From Rhizobium sp. ASV20 (GTDB taxonomy: Bacteria > Pseudomonadota > Alphaproteobacteria > Rhizobiales > Rhizobiaceae): DNA of 64,000 nt. The notes under the pieces are model-generated. The model worked only from the letters and a program-made list of their open reading frames with translations. It was not told the origin of the DNA and searched no databases. Numbering within the stretch: the first letter of the stretch is position 1; every line of letters starts with the position of its first letter. The stretch is taken from the NCBI RefSeq assembly GCF_016429015.1, contig NZ_JAELTU010000025.1, positions 1 to 64,000 on the forward strand, written 5' to 3'. The position numbers and the translations under genes are program-made. Of the stretch, positions 36,870 to 45,734 are shown piece after piece.

Positions 36870-36946
36870 CCGGCTCTCAACGAGAGCCGGACTCTGTCAT
36901 GGATTTGGTTTTAAAAGCCTGGGTTGATCGCTCGTGCGATCAACCC
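36870..36946 (-). promoter_or_regulatory. Two intercistronic hairpins between gguB and gguC
   Basis: Hairpin 1: GGGTTGATCG/CGATCAACCC with a 6-base loop (36921-36946); its 5' arm on the mRNA includes the gguB stop codon. It is followed by AGGCTTTTAAAA, a weak terminator-like run. Hairpin 2: CCGGCTCTC/GAGAGCCGG with a 3-base loop (36870-36890), 40 bp before gguC. They probably set mRNA decay or partial termination so that transport and catabolic genes are expressed at different levels. Confidence 0.65.
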
Positions 36947-38148
36947 TTGTTCTTGTTGTAGACGTCGATGAAGACGGCGGCGAGAAGGACCGCGCCCTTG
37001 ATCATCTTCTGGGAGTCCGTCTGGTATCCGAGGATCGACATACCCTGGTTCAGCACGCCCATGATCAGAGCGCCGATAACGGCACCCGTGACCTTGCCGA
37101 CGCCGCCGGAAGCCGAAGCGCCGCCGATGAAGCAGGCCGCGATCACGTCGAGCTCCAGACCGTCACCACCCTTGGCAGTTGCCGAGTTCAGTCGCGTGGC
37201 GATGATGATGCCGGCGATGCTGGCAAGAATGCCCATGTTGATGAAGGTGTAGAATGTCAGGCGGCGGGTATCGATACCCGAAAGCTTGGTCGCCTTCTCA
37301 TTCCCGCCCATAGCGTAGATGCGACGGCCGATCGTGGTGCGCTGCGTGGCGAAAGCGTAGAGCGCAATCAGCAGCAGCATGAGGATCAGAACATTCGGCA
37401 GACCTCTGTAGGAAGAAATCTGGTAGCCGATGAAGATGGTCGCAGCCGCAACCACCAGATTCTGACCGACAAAGAAGCTGAATGGCTCGACATCGATGCC
37501 GTGCTTCTCGTTGACGCTACGGCGACGCCACGAGAGGAAGAACATGACAATCGGGATGGCGACAGTCAGCAGGATCGACGTCGAATGGATGCCGCCCATA
37601 TCGGCAAAATCAGGAATGAAGCCCGTTGCGACGATCTGGAATGCCGGCGGAAACGGACCGATGCTGCTGCCGTTGCCTGTCGTATTGATGATCGCATAGG
37701 TCAGGCCGCGGAAAACCAGCATACCCGACAGCGTCACGATGAAAGACGGTATGCGATGATAGGCGATGAAGTATCCATGCCAGGCGCCGACCGCGGCGCC
37801 CATCAGCAGACAAATGACCGTCGCGAGCGCCAGGTTCATGTGCATCTGCACGACCAGAACGCCCGCCACCGCACCGACAAAGCCGACGACGGAACCGACC
37901 GATAGGTCGATGTGCCCGGCTACGATGACAAGCAGCATGCCGAGCGCCATGATGACGATGAACGAGTTCTGCAGAACGATGTTGGTCAGGTTTTGCGGCC
38001 TGAACAGAACGCCGTTGGTGAGATACTGGAACAGCAGCATGATGACCACGAGCGCGATCAACATGCCGTATTCGCGGATGTTGTTGCGGATATGGTCGCC
38101 GATGGAAACGACGTGGCTGCTTTCCGTGGCTGGGTTGGCCGAACTCAT
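36940..38148 (-). CDS. gguB: Multiple-sugar ABC transporter permease GguB
   Basis: A 402-aa inner-membrane permease of the ribose/xylose/galactose type (BPD_transp_2), with about ten hydrophobic segments. [32 protein letters not shown] and [38 protein letters not shown] are the conserved family blocks. It forms the channel for ChvE-delivered sugars with GguA. Its start overlaps the gguA stop by four bases (ATGA), so the pair is coupled. Confidence 0.95.
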   Translation of the reverse strand: MSSANPATESSHVVSIGDHIRNNIREYGMLIALVVIMLLFQYLTNGVLFRPQNLTNIVLQNSFIVIMALGMLLVIVAGHIDLSVGSVVGFVGAVAGVLVVQMHMNLALATVICLLMGAAVGAWHGYFIAYHRIPSFIVTLSGMLVFRGLTYAIINTTGNGSSIGPFPPAFQIVATGFIPDFADMGGIHSTSILLTVAIPIVMFFLSWRRRSVNEKHGIDVEPFSFFVGQNLVVAAATIFIGYQISSYRGLPNVLILMLLLIALYAFATQRTTIGRRIYAMGGNEKATKLSGIDTRRLTFYTFINMGILASIAGIIIATRLNSATAKGGDGLELDVIAACFIGGASASGGVGKVTGAVIGALIMGVLNQGMSILGYQTDSQKMIKGAVLLAAVFIDVYNKNKG

Positions 38149-39683
38149 TGATGCTTCTCCCCTGAGCGCATGATAGCGCGCATGATGCTCTCCTGACTCG
38201 CCTCTGCTTTTGACAGTTCGGCGACGATACGCCCTTCGTTCATGACGTAGATGCGGTCACAGGTGCCGAGAAGCTCGGGCATTTCCGATGAGATCATCAG
38301 AACGCCCTTTCCGTCGGCGGCAAGCTGGTTGATGATGGAATAGATTTCATATTTGGCACCGACGTCGATGCCGCGCGTCGGCTCGTCGAGGATCAGGACG
38401 TCCGGATCGGAGAACAGCCACTTCGACAGCACCACTTTCTGCTGGTTGCCGCCGGAGAGATTGCCCGCCTCCTGGAAGACGCCGGCCGAGCGGATGCGCA
38501 GCTTGGCGCGATAATTGGTCGCCACCTGCAGCTCGCGAACATCGTCGATAACGGTCGCTTTGGAGACGCCGAGCAGGTTGGCCAGCGTGGTGTTGTGAAG
38601 GATGCTGTTCGACAGGACGAGACCCAGCTGCTTCCGGTCCTCGGTCACGTAGGCGAGACCGGCATCGATTGCCTTGCGCACCGTGGTGGTGTCGACCTGC
38701 TTGCCTTCGACGAAGACTTCGCCAGTGATCTTGTGGCCGTAGGACTTACCGAAGACGCTCATGGCGAATTCGGTGCGACCGGCGCCCATCAGGCCCGCGA
38801 TACCGACGACTTCGCCCTTGCGGACATTGACGTTGATATCGTGCAGAACCTGGCGGTCACGATGCTGCTGGTGAAAGGCATTCCAATTCTTGACTTCGAA
38901 GATCGTCTCGCCGATCGGCACCGAACGCGGCGGATAACGATCGGCAAGCTCGCGGCCGACCATATTGCGAATGATGATATCTTCGCTGATCTCTTCCTCG
39001 TGACAGTTCAGCGTCTTGACGGCCATGCCGTCGCGCAGAACCGTGATCTCGTCGGCCACCTTGCGCACTTCGTTGAGCTTGTGCGTAATGATGATCGACG
39101 TGATGCCCTGGTTGCGGAACTCCATGAGGAGGTTGAGCAATGCGTCCGAATCGCTTTCGTTGAGCGATGCCGTCGGCTCGTCGAGAATAAGCAGCTTCAC
39201 GCTTTTCGACAGAGCCTTGGCGATCTCGACGAGCTGCTGCTTACCGACGCCGATGTCGGTCACGAGCGTATTCGGAGATTCCTTGAGGCCGACCTTGTCG
39301 AGCAGCTTTTTGGTGCGGGTAAAGGTTTCCTGCCAATTGATCATGCCATTGGCGACGACCTCATTACCCAGGAAGATGTTCTCGGCGATCGACAGAAGCG
39401 GCACGAGCGCCAGCTCCTGATGGATGATGATAATGCCGATATCTTCGGAGTCCCGGATCGTCCTGAACTGACGAACCGCGCCATCGTAATAGATGTCGCC
39501 TTCGTACGTGCCGGCGGGATAGACGCCCGAGAGCACCTTCATCAGGGTTGACTTGCCGGCTCCATTTTCACCGACCAGCGCGTGAATCTCGCCCTGACGG
39601 ACTTTCAGATTGACATTTTCCAAGGCGTTCACACCGGGGAACGACTTGGTGATGTTCCGCATTTCGAGAATGGTATCGTCCAT
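38145..39683 (-). CDS. gguA: Multiple-sugar ABC transporter ATPase GguA
   Basis: A 512-aa cytoplasmic ATPase with two ABC domains. Domain 1: Walker [24 protein letters not shown] in place of a full signature, [11 protein letters not shown]. Domain 2: degenerate Walker [10 protein letters not shown], signature [21 protein letters not shown]. Such asymmetric tandem ATPases are typical of the MglA/XylG/AraG group. It follows chvE after about 105 bp that contain a stem-loop and couples to gguB. Confidence 0.95.
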   Translation of the reverse strand: MDDTILEMRNITKSFPGVNALENVNLKVRQGEIHALVGENGAGKSTLMKVLSGVYPAGTYEGDIYYDGAVRQFRTIRDSEDIGIIIIHQELALVPLLSIAENIFLGNEVVANGMINWQETFTRTKKLLDKVGLKESPNTLVTDIGVGKQQLVEIAKALSKSVKLLILDEPTASLNESDSDALLNLLMEFRNQGITSIIITHKLNEVRKVADEITVLRDGMAVKTLNCHEEEISEDIIIRNMVGRELADRYPPRSVPIGETIFEVKNWNAFHQQHRDRQVLHDINVNVRKGEVVGIAGLMGAGRTEFAMSVFGKSYGHKITGEVFVEGKQVDTTTVRKAIDAGLAYVTEDRKQLGLVLSNSILHNTTLANLLGVSKATVIDDVRELQVATNYRAKLRIRSAGVFQEAGNLSGGNQQKVVLSKWLFSDPDVLILDEPTRGIDVGAKYEIYSIINQLAADGKGVLMISSEMPELLGTCDRIYVMNEGRIVAELSKAEASQESIMRAIMRSGEKHQ

Positions 39684-39745
39684 AGTCCAAATCCAACGCC
39701 GCGATCGAACATAGCAGACCGCGCGATCGTCTTAAATATCAAAGC

Positions 39746-39771
39746 CAGGGCCCGCCCTCGAGCGAGCCCTG
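39746..39771 (-). promoter_or_regulatory. Stem-loop between chvE and gguA
   Basis: CAGGGC / GCCCTG arms with further GC pairing inside, just after the chvE stop, with no long T-run. Binding-protein genes that head ABC operons often carry such a structure, giving much more binding protein than ATPase by mRNA protection or partial termination. Confidence 0.6.
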
Positions 39772-39788
39772 ACCGCTATACCGGAAGA

Positions 39789-40853
39789 TTACTTCAGCTG
39801 GTCAGCCTTGTAGTAACCGCCCTCGACGAGGATCTTCTCGTAGTTGGACTTGTCGACTGCGACCGGGGTCAGCAGGTAGGACGGAACAACCTTGACGCCG
39901 TTGTCGTAGGTCTTGGTGTCGTTGACTTCAGGCGTCTTGCCTTCCATCAGGGCGTTGACCATGTTGACGGTGACCTTTGCAAGGTCACGGGTGTCCTTGA
40001 AGATCGTGGAGTGCTGCTCGCCAGCGATGATGGACTTGACCGACGGAATTTCGGAGTCCTGGCCCGTAACGACCGGGAGCTTCACGCCACCGGTGCCGTA
40101 GCCGACGCCCTTGAGCGAGGACAGGATACCGATCGACAGGCCATCATAAGGAGACAGAACTGCGTCGACATGAGCGTCGGTGTAGTAGGCCGACAGCAGG
40201 TTATCCATGCGGGCCTGGGCCGTTGCCGGATCCCAACGCAGCGTGCCGACCTTGTCCATGCCCATCTGACCGGACTTGACGACCAGCTTGCCGCTGTCGA
40301 TGTACGGCTTCAGGACCGACATTGCGCCGTCATAGAAGAAGAAGGCGTTGTTGTCGTCCGGAGAACCACCGAACAGTTCGATGTTGAACGGGCCCTTGCC
40401 ATCCTTGAGGCCGAGAGCGTCAACGATCGAGCCAGCCTGAAGAACGCCGACCTTGAAGTTGTCGAACGTGGCGTAGTAGTCGACATTGCCGCTGTTGCGG
40501 ATCAGACGGTCGTAAGCGATGACCTTGATGCCGGCATCATGAGCCTTTTGCAGAACGTCGGACAGCGTGGTGCCGTCGATCGAAGCGATGACCAGAACCT
40601 TGTCGCCCTTGGTAACCATGTTCTCGATCTGCGAGAGCTGGTTCGGAATGTCGTCATCGCCGTACTGCAGGTCGGTGCCGTAACCGGCTGCCTGGAGCTG
40701 CTTGACGATGTTGTTGCCGTCGTCGATCCAGCGAGCCGATGCCTTGGTCGGCATAGCGATACCGACAGTGCCCTTGTCCGCCGCGAAGGCAGGTGCGACC
40801 AGCGTAGCGACGCCGAGCGCAGCGCCGGCCATCAATGAGATAATGGATTTCAT
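39789..40853 (-). CDS. chvE: Periplasmic multiple-sugar-binding protein ChvE
   Basis: A 354-aa binding protein with a signal peptide (residues 1-24, ending APAFAAD) and AGAGAGAG-rich SD (GGGAGAGAG) before ATG 40853. [60 protein letters not shown], and [12 protein letters not shown] match ChvE of Agrobacterium and its Rhizobium counterparts. It binds arabinose, glucose, galactose, xylose and acidic sugars. In Agrobacterium it also signals to VirA; no vir genes are seen here, so import and chemotaxis are its expected roles. Divergent from gbpR. Confidence 0.96.
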   Translation of the reverse strand: MKSIISLMAGAALGVATLVAPAFAADKGTVGIAMPTKASARWIDDGNNIVKQLQAAGYGTDLQYGDDDIPNQLSQIENMVTKGDKVLVIASIDGTTLSDVLQKAHDAGIKVIAYDRLIRNSGNVDYYATFDNFKVGVLQAGSIVDALGLKDGKGPFNIELFGGSPDDNNAFFFYDGAMSVLKPYIDSGKLVVKSGQMGMDKVGTLRWDPATAQARMDNLLSAYYTDAHVDAVLSPYDGLSIGILSSLKGVGYGTGGVKLPVVTGQDSEIPSVKSIIAGEQHSTIFKDTRDLAKVTVNMVNALMEGKTPEVNDTKTYDNGVKVVPSYLLTPVAVDKSNYEKILVEGGYYKADQLK

Positions 40854-41015
40854 TACTCTCTCCCTTGTTGATAAAATGACGGACAAAAAGCCCGCCCGAA
40901 ACTGCAGCAGGTTCCGTAGAAGGAATGGTTTACTTCCAATTGTGAGAAACGAAGCAGGTCTCCTCCACGCCCTCACGTCTTGTGAACTGCAACCAGCGCA
41001 CGATCGGCAAACTCG

Positions 41016-41075
41016 TACGATTTCGTATAACTGTCAAATAGAATAACTGGCTAAACATATACCATGTTTGGTATA
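41016..41075. promoter_or_regulatory. Palindromes in the gbpR-chvE control region
   Basis: A perfect inverted repeat TATACC-ATGTTT-GGTATA (41058-41075) lies 50 bp before gbpR, and a second one TACGA-TT-TCGTA lies at 41016-41027. Both are in the 271-bp divergent region. The first has the size and AT-rich core expected for a LysR-type site and is the best candidate for GbpR binding, controlling itself and chvE. Assignment to GbpR is inference. Confidence 0.55.
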
Positions 41076-41124
41076 ATCATAAAAAATAGTACTTTTTTGC
41101 CGACGAACAGGAAATTTGGCCGTT

Positions 41125-42132
41125 ATGGAGAAAATATATAACGATTATGTCAGCGAAGGCATCGAGATTCATTCCGATAGTTTTCGCGACGACACGTTGC
41201 TCAAGGCCGGTCTGAAGCTCAATCACCTGCGCATGATCGTCACAATCGAGGATCACGGCCAGATCTCCGCCGCCGCCGAGTCCATGAACATGTCACAACC
41301 TGCGGCTTCACGCATGCTCTCGGAAATGGAGTCCATCGTCAAAAGTCCGCTTTACGAGCGCGTCGCGCGAGGCGTGGTGTTGACCCCTTTCGGGCTCGCA
41401 CTGGCCAAGAGAGCGCGAAAGATCCTGCTCGAGCTGCGTGAGGCGAGCCGCGAACTCGGCGCTCTGCGGACAGGACGAGGCGGATCGGTCTTCCTGGGGG
41501 CTGTCACCGCTCCGGCCATCAGCCTCGTCGTCCCGGCCATCCAGCGGGTCACGCGCGCCTATCCGGGCATCGAAATCAATATCGAGGTCGAGAACAGCAA
41601 CGTTCTGGCACGGGAGCTTTTGGCAGCGCGTCATGACTTCATTATCAGCCGCATCCCCGACGATCTCGACCCACGCCTGTTCCTGGCTCATGAAATCGGC
41701 GTGGAGAAAGCTTGTCTCGTCGTCCGCAACGGGCATCCGCTGCTCGAAAAAGGGCCTGCCAGCCTTGAGGATCTTGGCCGCTACGATTGGGTCTTCCAGC
41801 CGCCAGGAACCTTGTTGCGCCGTAAAGTGGAGGACATATTCCTTGCCGCCGGCGTGCCGCTGCCGGAAAATGTGGTCAACACCTCCTCGCTGCTGTTGAC
41901 CCTCGCCGTCGTCTGCAAGACGGATGCGATCGCGCCAATCGCACTCGATATGGCGCAATTCATATGCGGGCAATCGTCGCAAGCCGGCGAGTCCTGCATA
42001 TTGCCGACCGATTTCGATATCGACGTCAGACCCTATAGCCTCATCACCGCACGCGAACGGGCCATGCCGCCGAGCGCCCGCTTGCTGCACGATATGATCC
42101 TGGAAGAGAGCAAGACCCTCTCGCTGACATAG
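41125..42132 (+). CDS. gbpR: LysR-family regulator GbpR
   Basis: A 335-aa LysR regulator from the ATG at 41125 (AGGAAA ten bases upstream; the frame extends to a TTG at 41116). An unusual N-terminal extension of about 35 residues precedes the winged helix (LKLNHLRMIVTIEDHGQISAAAESMNMSQPAASRMLSEME). The effector domain follows. In Agrobacterium GbpR senses arabinose, fucose or galactose and switches on chvE. The divergent arrangement to chvE is conserved, which secures the identification. Confidence 0.93.
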   Translation: MEKIYNDYVSEGIEIHSDSFRDDTLLKAGLKLNHLRMIVTIEDHGQISAAAESMNMSQPAASRMLSEMESIVKSPLYERVARGVVLTPFGLALAKRARKILLELREASRELGALRTGRGGSVFLGAVTAPAISLVVPAIQRVTRAYPGIEINIEVENSNVLARELLAARHDFIISRIPDDLDPRLFLAHEIGVEKACLVVRNGHPLLEKGPASLEDLGRYDWVFQPPGTLLRRKVEDIFLAAGVPLPENVVNTSSLLLTLAVVCKTDAIAPIALDMAQFICGQSSQAGESCILPTDFDIDVRPYSLITARERAMPPSARLLHDMILEESKTLSLT

Positions 42133-42148
42133 AGGCAGCGCCGCACGC

Positions 42149-42192
42149 CATAAGCTCCACGCCAACTTCCTCTCTTATGGAGATGGCGTGGA
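42149..42192 (+). promoter_or_regulatory. Alternative helices overlapping the ribosome site of the J-domain-like gene
   Basis: Helix A: TCCACGCCA (42156-42164) with TGGCGTGGA (42184-42192). Helix B: CATAAG (42149-42154) with CTTATG (42174-42179). The two cross, so they exclude each other or form a pseudoknot. Helix A covers three bases of the GGAGG site (42190-42194) six bases before the start codon. Confidence 0.5.
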
Positions 42193-42199
42193 GGCCCGC

Positions 42200-42667
42200 A
42201 TGCTGTTCAGGCAATCATTGTTTCAATCCGTGCTCGACCGTCTCGATACGGAAGAGGAAGCCTTGGAAAAGGAAGAGGTCACACATCGCATTCGTGGACT
42301 GAATGTCAGCTTTGCTGCGACCGTGCTTGGCGGCGAGACGCCGGAGGCCCATCGCACCGATGACGCCTATCGCGACAATCTCGGTGATCCGATCATCACC
42401 CCCCCACCGGAGCCTGAATCCGCACCAAAGGAGCCGGAGCCACCAGTCATGCCGGAGCATCTGGCTCGAGTCTCGCGGGAGGAGGTTGCGGCGGAGCTGG
42501 CGATAACGTCGGACACTACGCTCCATACTCTTCATGAAAAGCGTCGCAGCTTCGCCAAGGCCAATCATCCCGACAGTGTTGCCGCACCCTTTCGCGAACA
42601 GGCAACGACCCGCATGACACTCGCCAACCAATTGATCGACGAGGCGATACGCCGCCTCTCCCGATGA
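42200..42667 (+). CDS. J-domain-like protein with HPD motif
   Basis: About 155 aa from the ATG at 42200 (GGAGG upstream; a GTG at 42188 is an in-frame alternative). The N-terminal 60 residues are helical and acidic. A Pro/Glu-rich linker (PPPEPESAPKEPEPP, residues 70-88) follows. The last 65 residues look like a compact J domain: EEVAAELAITSDTTLHTLHEKRRSFAKANHPD, with the HPD tripeptide that contacts Hsp70, then RMTLANQLIDEAIRRL. This would be a co-chaperone with C-terminal J domain. Homologous small proteins are annotated as hypothetical in rhizobia. Confidence 0.7.
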   Translation: MLFRQSLFQSVLDRLDTEEEALEKEEVTHRIRGLNVSFAATVLGGETPEAHRTDDAYRDNLGDPIITPPPEPESAPKEPEPPVMPEHLARVSREEVAAELAITSDTTLHTLHEKRRSFAKANHPDSVAAPFREQATTRMTLANQLIDEAIRRLSR

Positions 42668-42928
42668 CTACTTCTTGTCGTCCGCAGGCGTCTCGTCTTC
42701 ATCGGCGTCACCCTGAGGCGCGGCTTCGGTATTGGCAGCGGGTGGCTCCGGTTTAAAATTCAGCAGAAGCATCCAGGCCGAATAGGCTCCGAGCGCGCCC
42801 GAAAGCATGGCCCAGAACGGCTGTGAGCCGAGGGTTTCGACTGCGGACCACCCGAAGCAGACAGCAACAATCAGGATCCGCACCCAAAGCGGCTTGTAGA
42901 TGGGATGGGTCGGATCGATCAGTTGCAT
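42668..42928 (-). CDS. Small two-TM membrane protein, hypothetical
   Basis: An 86-aa protein. PIYKPLWVRILIVAVCFGWSAVE and PFWAMLSGALGAYSAWMLLL form two hydrophobic helices, and the C-terminal 30 residues are highly acidic and lack structure (DADEDETPADDKK). The gene is convergent with the J-domain-like gene, their stops abutting at 42667/42668. Its conserved layout suggests a real protein, but no function is recognised. Confidence 0.75.
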   Translation of the reverse strand: MQLIDPTHPIYKPLWVRILIVAVCFGWSAVETLGSQPFWAMLSGALGAYSAWMLLLNFKPEPPAANTEAAPQGDADEDETPADDKK

Positions 42929-43097
42929 GGGTCTCGTTCACCTGTTCAGGAAGATTTGTCTTTAGCGCATCGGCGGGAAAGCTGTGAAGCGGTTTGAATG
43001 AAATTAGCTCGCACAGGCAAATTTCGGATATCGCAGTATGGTACGGCGGTTTTCGCAATTGTGAAGAACTGGCGGCTTGACGCCGCCACCGGAAAAT

Positions 43098-43111
43098 GGA
43101 ATAAAAATTCC
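43098..43111. promoter_or_regulatory. IolR-type operator GGAA-N6-TTCC upstream of iolG
   Basis: GGAA (43098-43101), six bases, TTCC (43108-43111), embedded in the longer palindrome TGGAAT-AAAA-ATTCCA. GGAA-N6-TTCC is the motif described for the RpiR-type repressor IolR in Sinorhizobium meliloti inositol promoters. It is 49 bp before iolG. Confidence 0.75.
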
Positions 43112-43159
43112 ATATTGATCATTATTCGGTTCATTTGTTCCGAATTCAGGGAGGTAAAA

Positions 43160-44152
43160 ATGACTGTCAGATTTGGTCTGCTCGGTGCCGGACGTATCGG
43201 CAAGGTGCATGCGAAGGCCGTCAGCGGCGATGCCAATGCCAAGCTCGTGGCTGTTGCGGATGCGTTTCCGGCTGCCGCCGAAGCCATCTCCGCCGCTTAC
43301 GGCTGCGAAGTTCGCACCATCGAGGCGATCGAGGCCGCCAAGGATATCGATGCGGTCGTGATCTGCACGCCGACCGATACCCATGCCGACCTCATCGAGC
43401 GCTTCTCCCGCGCCGGCAAGGCCGTCTTCTGCGAAAAGCCCGTCGATCTCGACCTCGCCCGCGTGAAAGCCTGCATCAAGGTCGTGGATGAGACCAAGGG
43501 CAAGCTGATGGTTGGCTTCAACCGCCGCTTCGACCCGCATTTCATGGCCGTGAAGAAGGCCATCGACGAAGGCCGCATCGGCACCGTCGAAATGGTGACG
43601 ATCACCTCGCGCGACCCGGGCGCCCCGCCCGTCGACTACATCAAGCGCTCCGGCGGCATCTTCCGCGACATGACCATCCATGACTTCGACATGGCGCGCT
43701 TCCTGCTCGGCGAAGAGCCCGTCGCCGTCACCGCGACCGCTGCCGTCCTGGTCGACAAGGCGATCGGCGAAGCCGGCGACTACGACAGCGTTTCCGTCAT
43801 CCTCCAGACGGCATCGGGCAAGCAGGCGATCATCTCCAATTCACGCCGCGCCACCTACGGCTACGATCAGCGCATCGAAATCCACGGCTCGAAGGGTATG
43901 GTCGCGGCCGAAAACCAGCGCCCCTTCTCCATCGAAGTCGCCAATGGCGATGGCTATACCCGCCCGCCGCTGCATGATTTCTTCATGACGCGCTACACCG
44001 AGGCCTATGCCAACGAGATCGCGAGCTTCATCGCCGCGATCGAAAAGGGCGCCGCCATCACGCCGTCAGGTGCCGATGGCCTCGCCGCGTTGAAGCTGGC
44101 GGATGCCGCCCTGCAGTCGGTCAAGGAAGGCCGCTTGATCAAGGTCGACTGA
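43160..44152 (+). CDS. iolG: myo-Inositol 2-dehydrogenase
   Basis: A 330-aa Gfo/Idh/MocA-family dehydrogenase that oxidises myo-inositol to scyllo-inosose with NAD. The start follows GGGAGGT by six bases. VRFGLLGAGRIGKVHAKAV is the cofactor fold, CEKPVDLDL holds the catalytic Lys, and GGIFRDMTIHDFDMARFLLGEEP holds the Asp/His of the active site. The length and the Rhizobium idhA pattern fit. The rest of the iol pathway (iolBCDE, iolR) is not in this window. A terminator follows 40 bp downstream, so it is a single-gene unit. Confidence 0.93.
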   Translation: MTVRFGLLGAGRIGKVHAKAVSGDANAKLVAVADAFPAAAEAISAAYGCEVRTIEAIEAAKDIDAVVICTPTDTHADLIERFSRAGKAVFCEKPVDLDLARVKACIKVVDETKGKLMVGFNRRFDPHFMAVKKAIDEGRIGTVEMVTITSRDPGAPPVDYIKRSGGIFRDMTIHDFDMARFLLGEEPVAVTATAAVLVDKAIGEAGDYDSVSVILQTASGKQAIISNSRRATYGYDQRIEIHGSKGMVAAENQRPFSIEVANGDGYTRPPLHDFFMTRYTEAYANEIASFIAAIEKGAAITPSGADGLAALKLADAALQSVKEGRLIKVD

Positions 44153-44190
44153 GCAGCTCCGTTCCCACACGGACTATGATCCTCCCTAAG

Positions 44191-44224
44191 GTCCGTCGCG
44201 AATCGCTTCGCGGCGGACTTTTTT
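44191..44224 (+). terminator. Intrinsic terminator after iolG
   Basis: GTCCGTCGCGAA, loop TCGC, TTCGCGGCGGAC (one G-T wobble), then TTTTTT. A strong hairpin and U-run. Confidence 0.93.
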
Positions 44225-44301
44225 CTTTGGCGCCCGCTACGGGTCCCATCCCCCAACAAAAGCCTCTTGCGAATAACATAAGTCCATGCTTATCTGTTTC
44301 C

Positions 44302-44616
44302 ATGATAGAGAACGAGATATTCCGGGCTTTGGCGGACCCGACGCGTCGCGCCATTTTCGAAAAGCTGTCGACGGGCGGGATGAACGCCAGCGCTCTGCGT
44401 GAAGGCATCGAGATCAGCCAGCCGGCGATGTCGCAACATCTCGCGGTCCTGAGGAGCGCCGGGCTGGTCAGGGAGGAACGACAGGGGCGTTTCGTGAATT
44501 ACGAAGTCGATCCGGAAGGACTTGCCCTTATCGCCGAGTGGCTGGCGAAATACCGCGCCTACTGGCCGGCCCGCATGGAATCTCTCAAGCTCTTGTTGAA
44601 GGATATGGACCAATGA
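44302..44616 (+). CDS. ArsR-family transcriptional regulator
   Basis: A 104-aa winged-helix repressor. IFRALADPTRRAIFEKLSTGGMNASALREG and ISQPAMSQHLAVLRSAGLV are the ArsR core, with the recognition helix SQPAMSQHL. No metal-binding CVC motif is present, so it is of the SRPBCC-partner (SdpR-like) type rather than a metal sensor. Its stop overlaps the ATG of the following SRPBCC gene (ATGA). The pair is a common self-contained module in alphaproteobacteria, in which the repressor controls its own operon. Confidence 0.92.
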   Translation: MIENEIFRALADPTRRAIFEKLSTGGMNASALREGIEISQPAMSQHLAVLRSAGLVREERQGRFVNYEVDPEGLALIAEWLAKYRAYWPARMESLKLLLKDMDQ

Positions 44617-44972
44617 GCCGTCAGAAGATGCCGGGGCAAAAGAACGCGATCGAGCTGGAATACGAGTTCAGCGAGCCACCGCAAAAGGTCTGGCGCGCAG
44701 TCAGCACCCCCGAGCTTCGGGAAAACTGGCTGCCGAAGGAAGCCTTGGCCGACCCGGAGGCGATCTCGGTCACGCCCGGCGAGGAGGTGCGCTACCGGTT
44801 GCGCGACGATACACCGCCGTTTCTCGAAAGCATCGTGACGTTCAGGATAAGTGCCAACGCACACGGCGGCACCAGCCTGCGCATCATCCATGAGCTTGAT
44901 GATGTCAGGCTTCGCAAGGCTGAGAAGGCCGCGGCAAACACCAACGGCTTCTGCGTCATGCGCGCCGCGTAA
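44613..44972 (+). CDS. SRPBCC (AHSA1/START-like) domain protein
   Basis: A 119-aa protein. Residues 12-80 have the SRPBCC start [28 protein letters not shown], which forms a hydrophobic ligand pocket, and [13 protein letters not shown] is the later strand. It is shorter than many AHSA1 proteins, and the C-terminus ([11 protein letters not shown]) departs from the usual ending, which may indicate slight truncation. It is coupled to the ArsR gene by a four-base overlap, so ligand sensing or turnover linked to that repressor is likely. Confidence 0.85.
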   Translation: MSRQKMPGQKNAIELEYEFSEPPQKVWRAVSTPELRENWLPKEALADPEAISVTPGEEVRYRLRDDTPPFLESIVTFRISANAHGGTSLRIIHELDDVRLRKAEKAAANTNGFCVMRAA

Positions 44973-45015
44973 CAACGCCAAAACCGTCAACAATTTCAAT
45001 GATTGGAGTTCGCCG

Positions 45016-45639
45016 ATGAGCGAAGCGATGCAACTCGTCCCTATGGTCGTGGAACAATCCAGCAGAGGGGAACGGTCTTTCGACATCTATTCCCGTCTGC
45101 TGCGCGAGAGAATCATCTTTCTGAATGGCGAGGTGAACGATACCGTCTCCGCTCTCGTCTGCGCACAACTGTTGTTTCTTGAGGCGGAGAGCCCGAAAAA
45201 GCCGATCAGCCTCTACATCAATTCGCCGGGCGGTGTCGTGACCAGCGGCCTCGCAATGTACGATACCATGCGTTACATCCGCGCGCCGGTGCATACACTC
45301 TGCATGGGAACGGCCCGCTCGATGGGATCCTTCCTGCTGATGTCGGGCGAGCCCGGCCAGCGCGCCGCGCTGCCCAATGCCAGCATTCATATCCATCAGC
45401 CCTTGGGCGGCTTCCAGGGCCAGGCTTCCGACATGCTCATCCACGCCGAGGAAATCAAGCGAACGAAACACCGCATGACACGCCTCTATGCCGAGCATTG
45501 CGGCCGCTCCTACGAGGAATTCGAACGCGCCATGGATCGCGATTACTTCATGACTGCCGAAGAAGCACTGGAATGGGGATTGATAGACCGCATTCTGCAG
45601 ATTCGCGACCTAGGTCAACACCTTGAGACGACGGAGTGA
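45016..45639 (+). CDS. clpP: ClpP-family serine protease subunit (paralogue)
   Basis: A 207-aa ClpP. The triad is intact: Ser102 in ARSMGSFLL, His127 in IHIHQPLGG, Asp176 in [38 protein letters not shown] is the oxyanion/substrate strand. The housekeeping ClpP of rhizobia sits next to clpX; this copy has no Clp ATPase beside it and is one of the additional ClpPs that rhizobia carry. It would assemble into tetradecamers, perhaps mixed with other ClpPs. It lies 43 bp after the SRPBCC gene on the same strand. Confidence 0.92.
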   Translation: MSEAMQLVPMVVEQSSRGERSFDIYSRLLRERIIFLNGEVNDTVSALVCAQLLFLEAESPKKPISLYINSPGGVVTSGLAMYDTMRYIRAPVHTLCMGTARSMGSFLLMSGEPGQRAALPNASIHIHQPLGGFQGQASDMLIHAEEIKRTKHRMTRLYAEHCGRSYEEFERAMDRDYFMTAEEALEWGLIDRILQIRDLGQHLETTE

Positions 45640-45734
45640 TCTCAATTGCGCCTGCCGAAATTGGCAGCTTTGATTGAAGGAGCCGTGGCCCGCCGCCGCG
45701 GCACCCATTATCGCGACCCTCTTCATCGTCAACG

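Noticed and set aside
39789-40853. Virulence (vir) regulation through ChvE
   Set aside because: ChvE signals to VirA in Agrobacterium, but no vir gene or vir box was seen here, so only sugar transport and taxis are supported.
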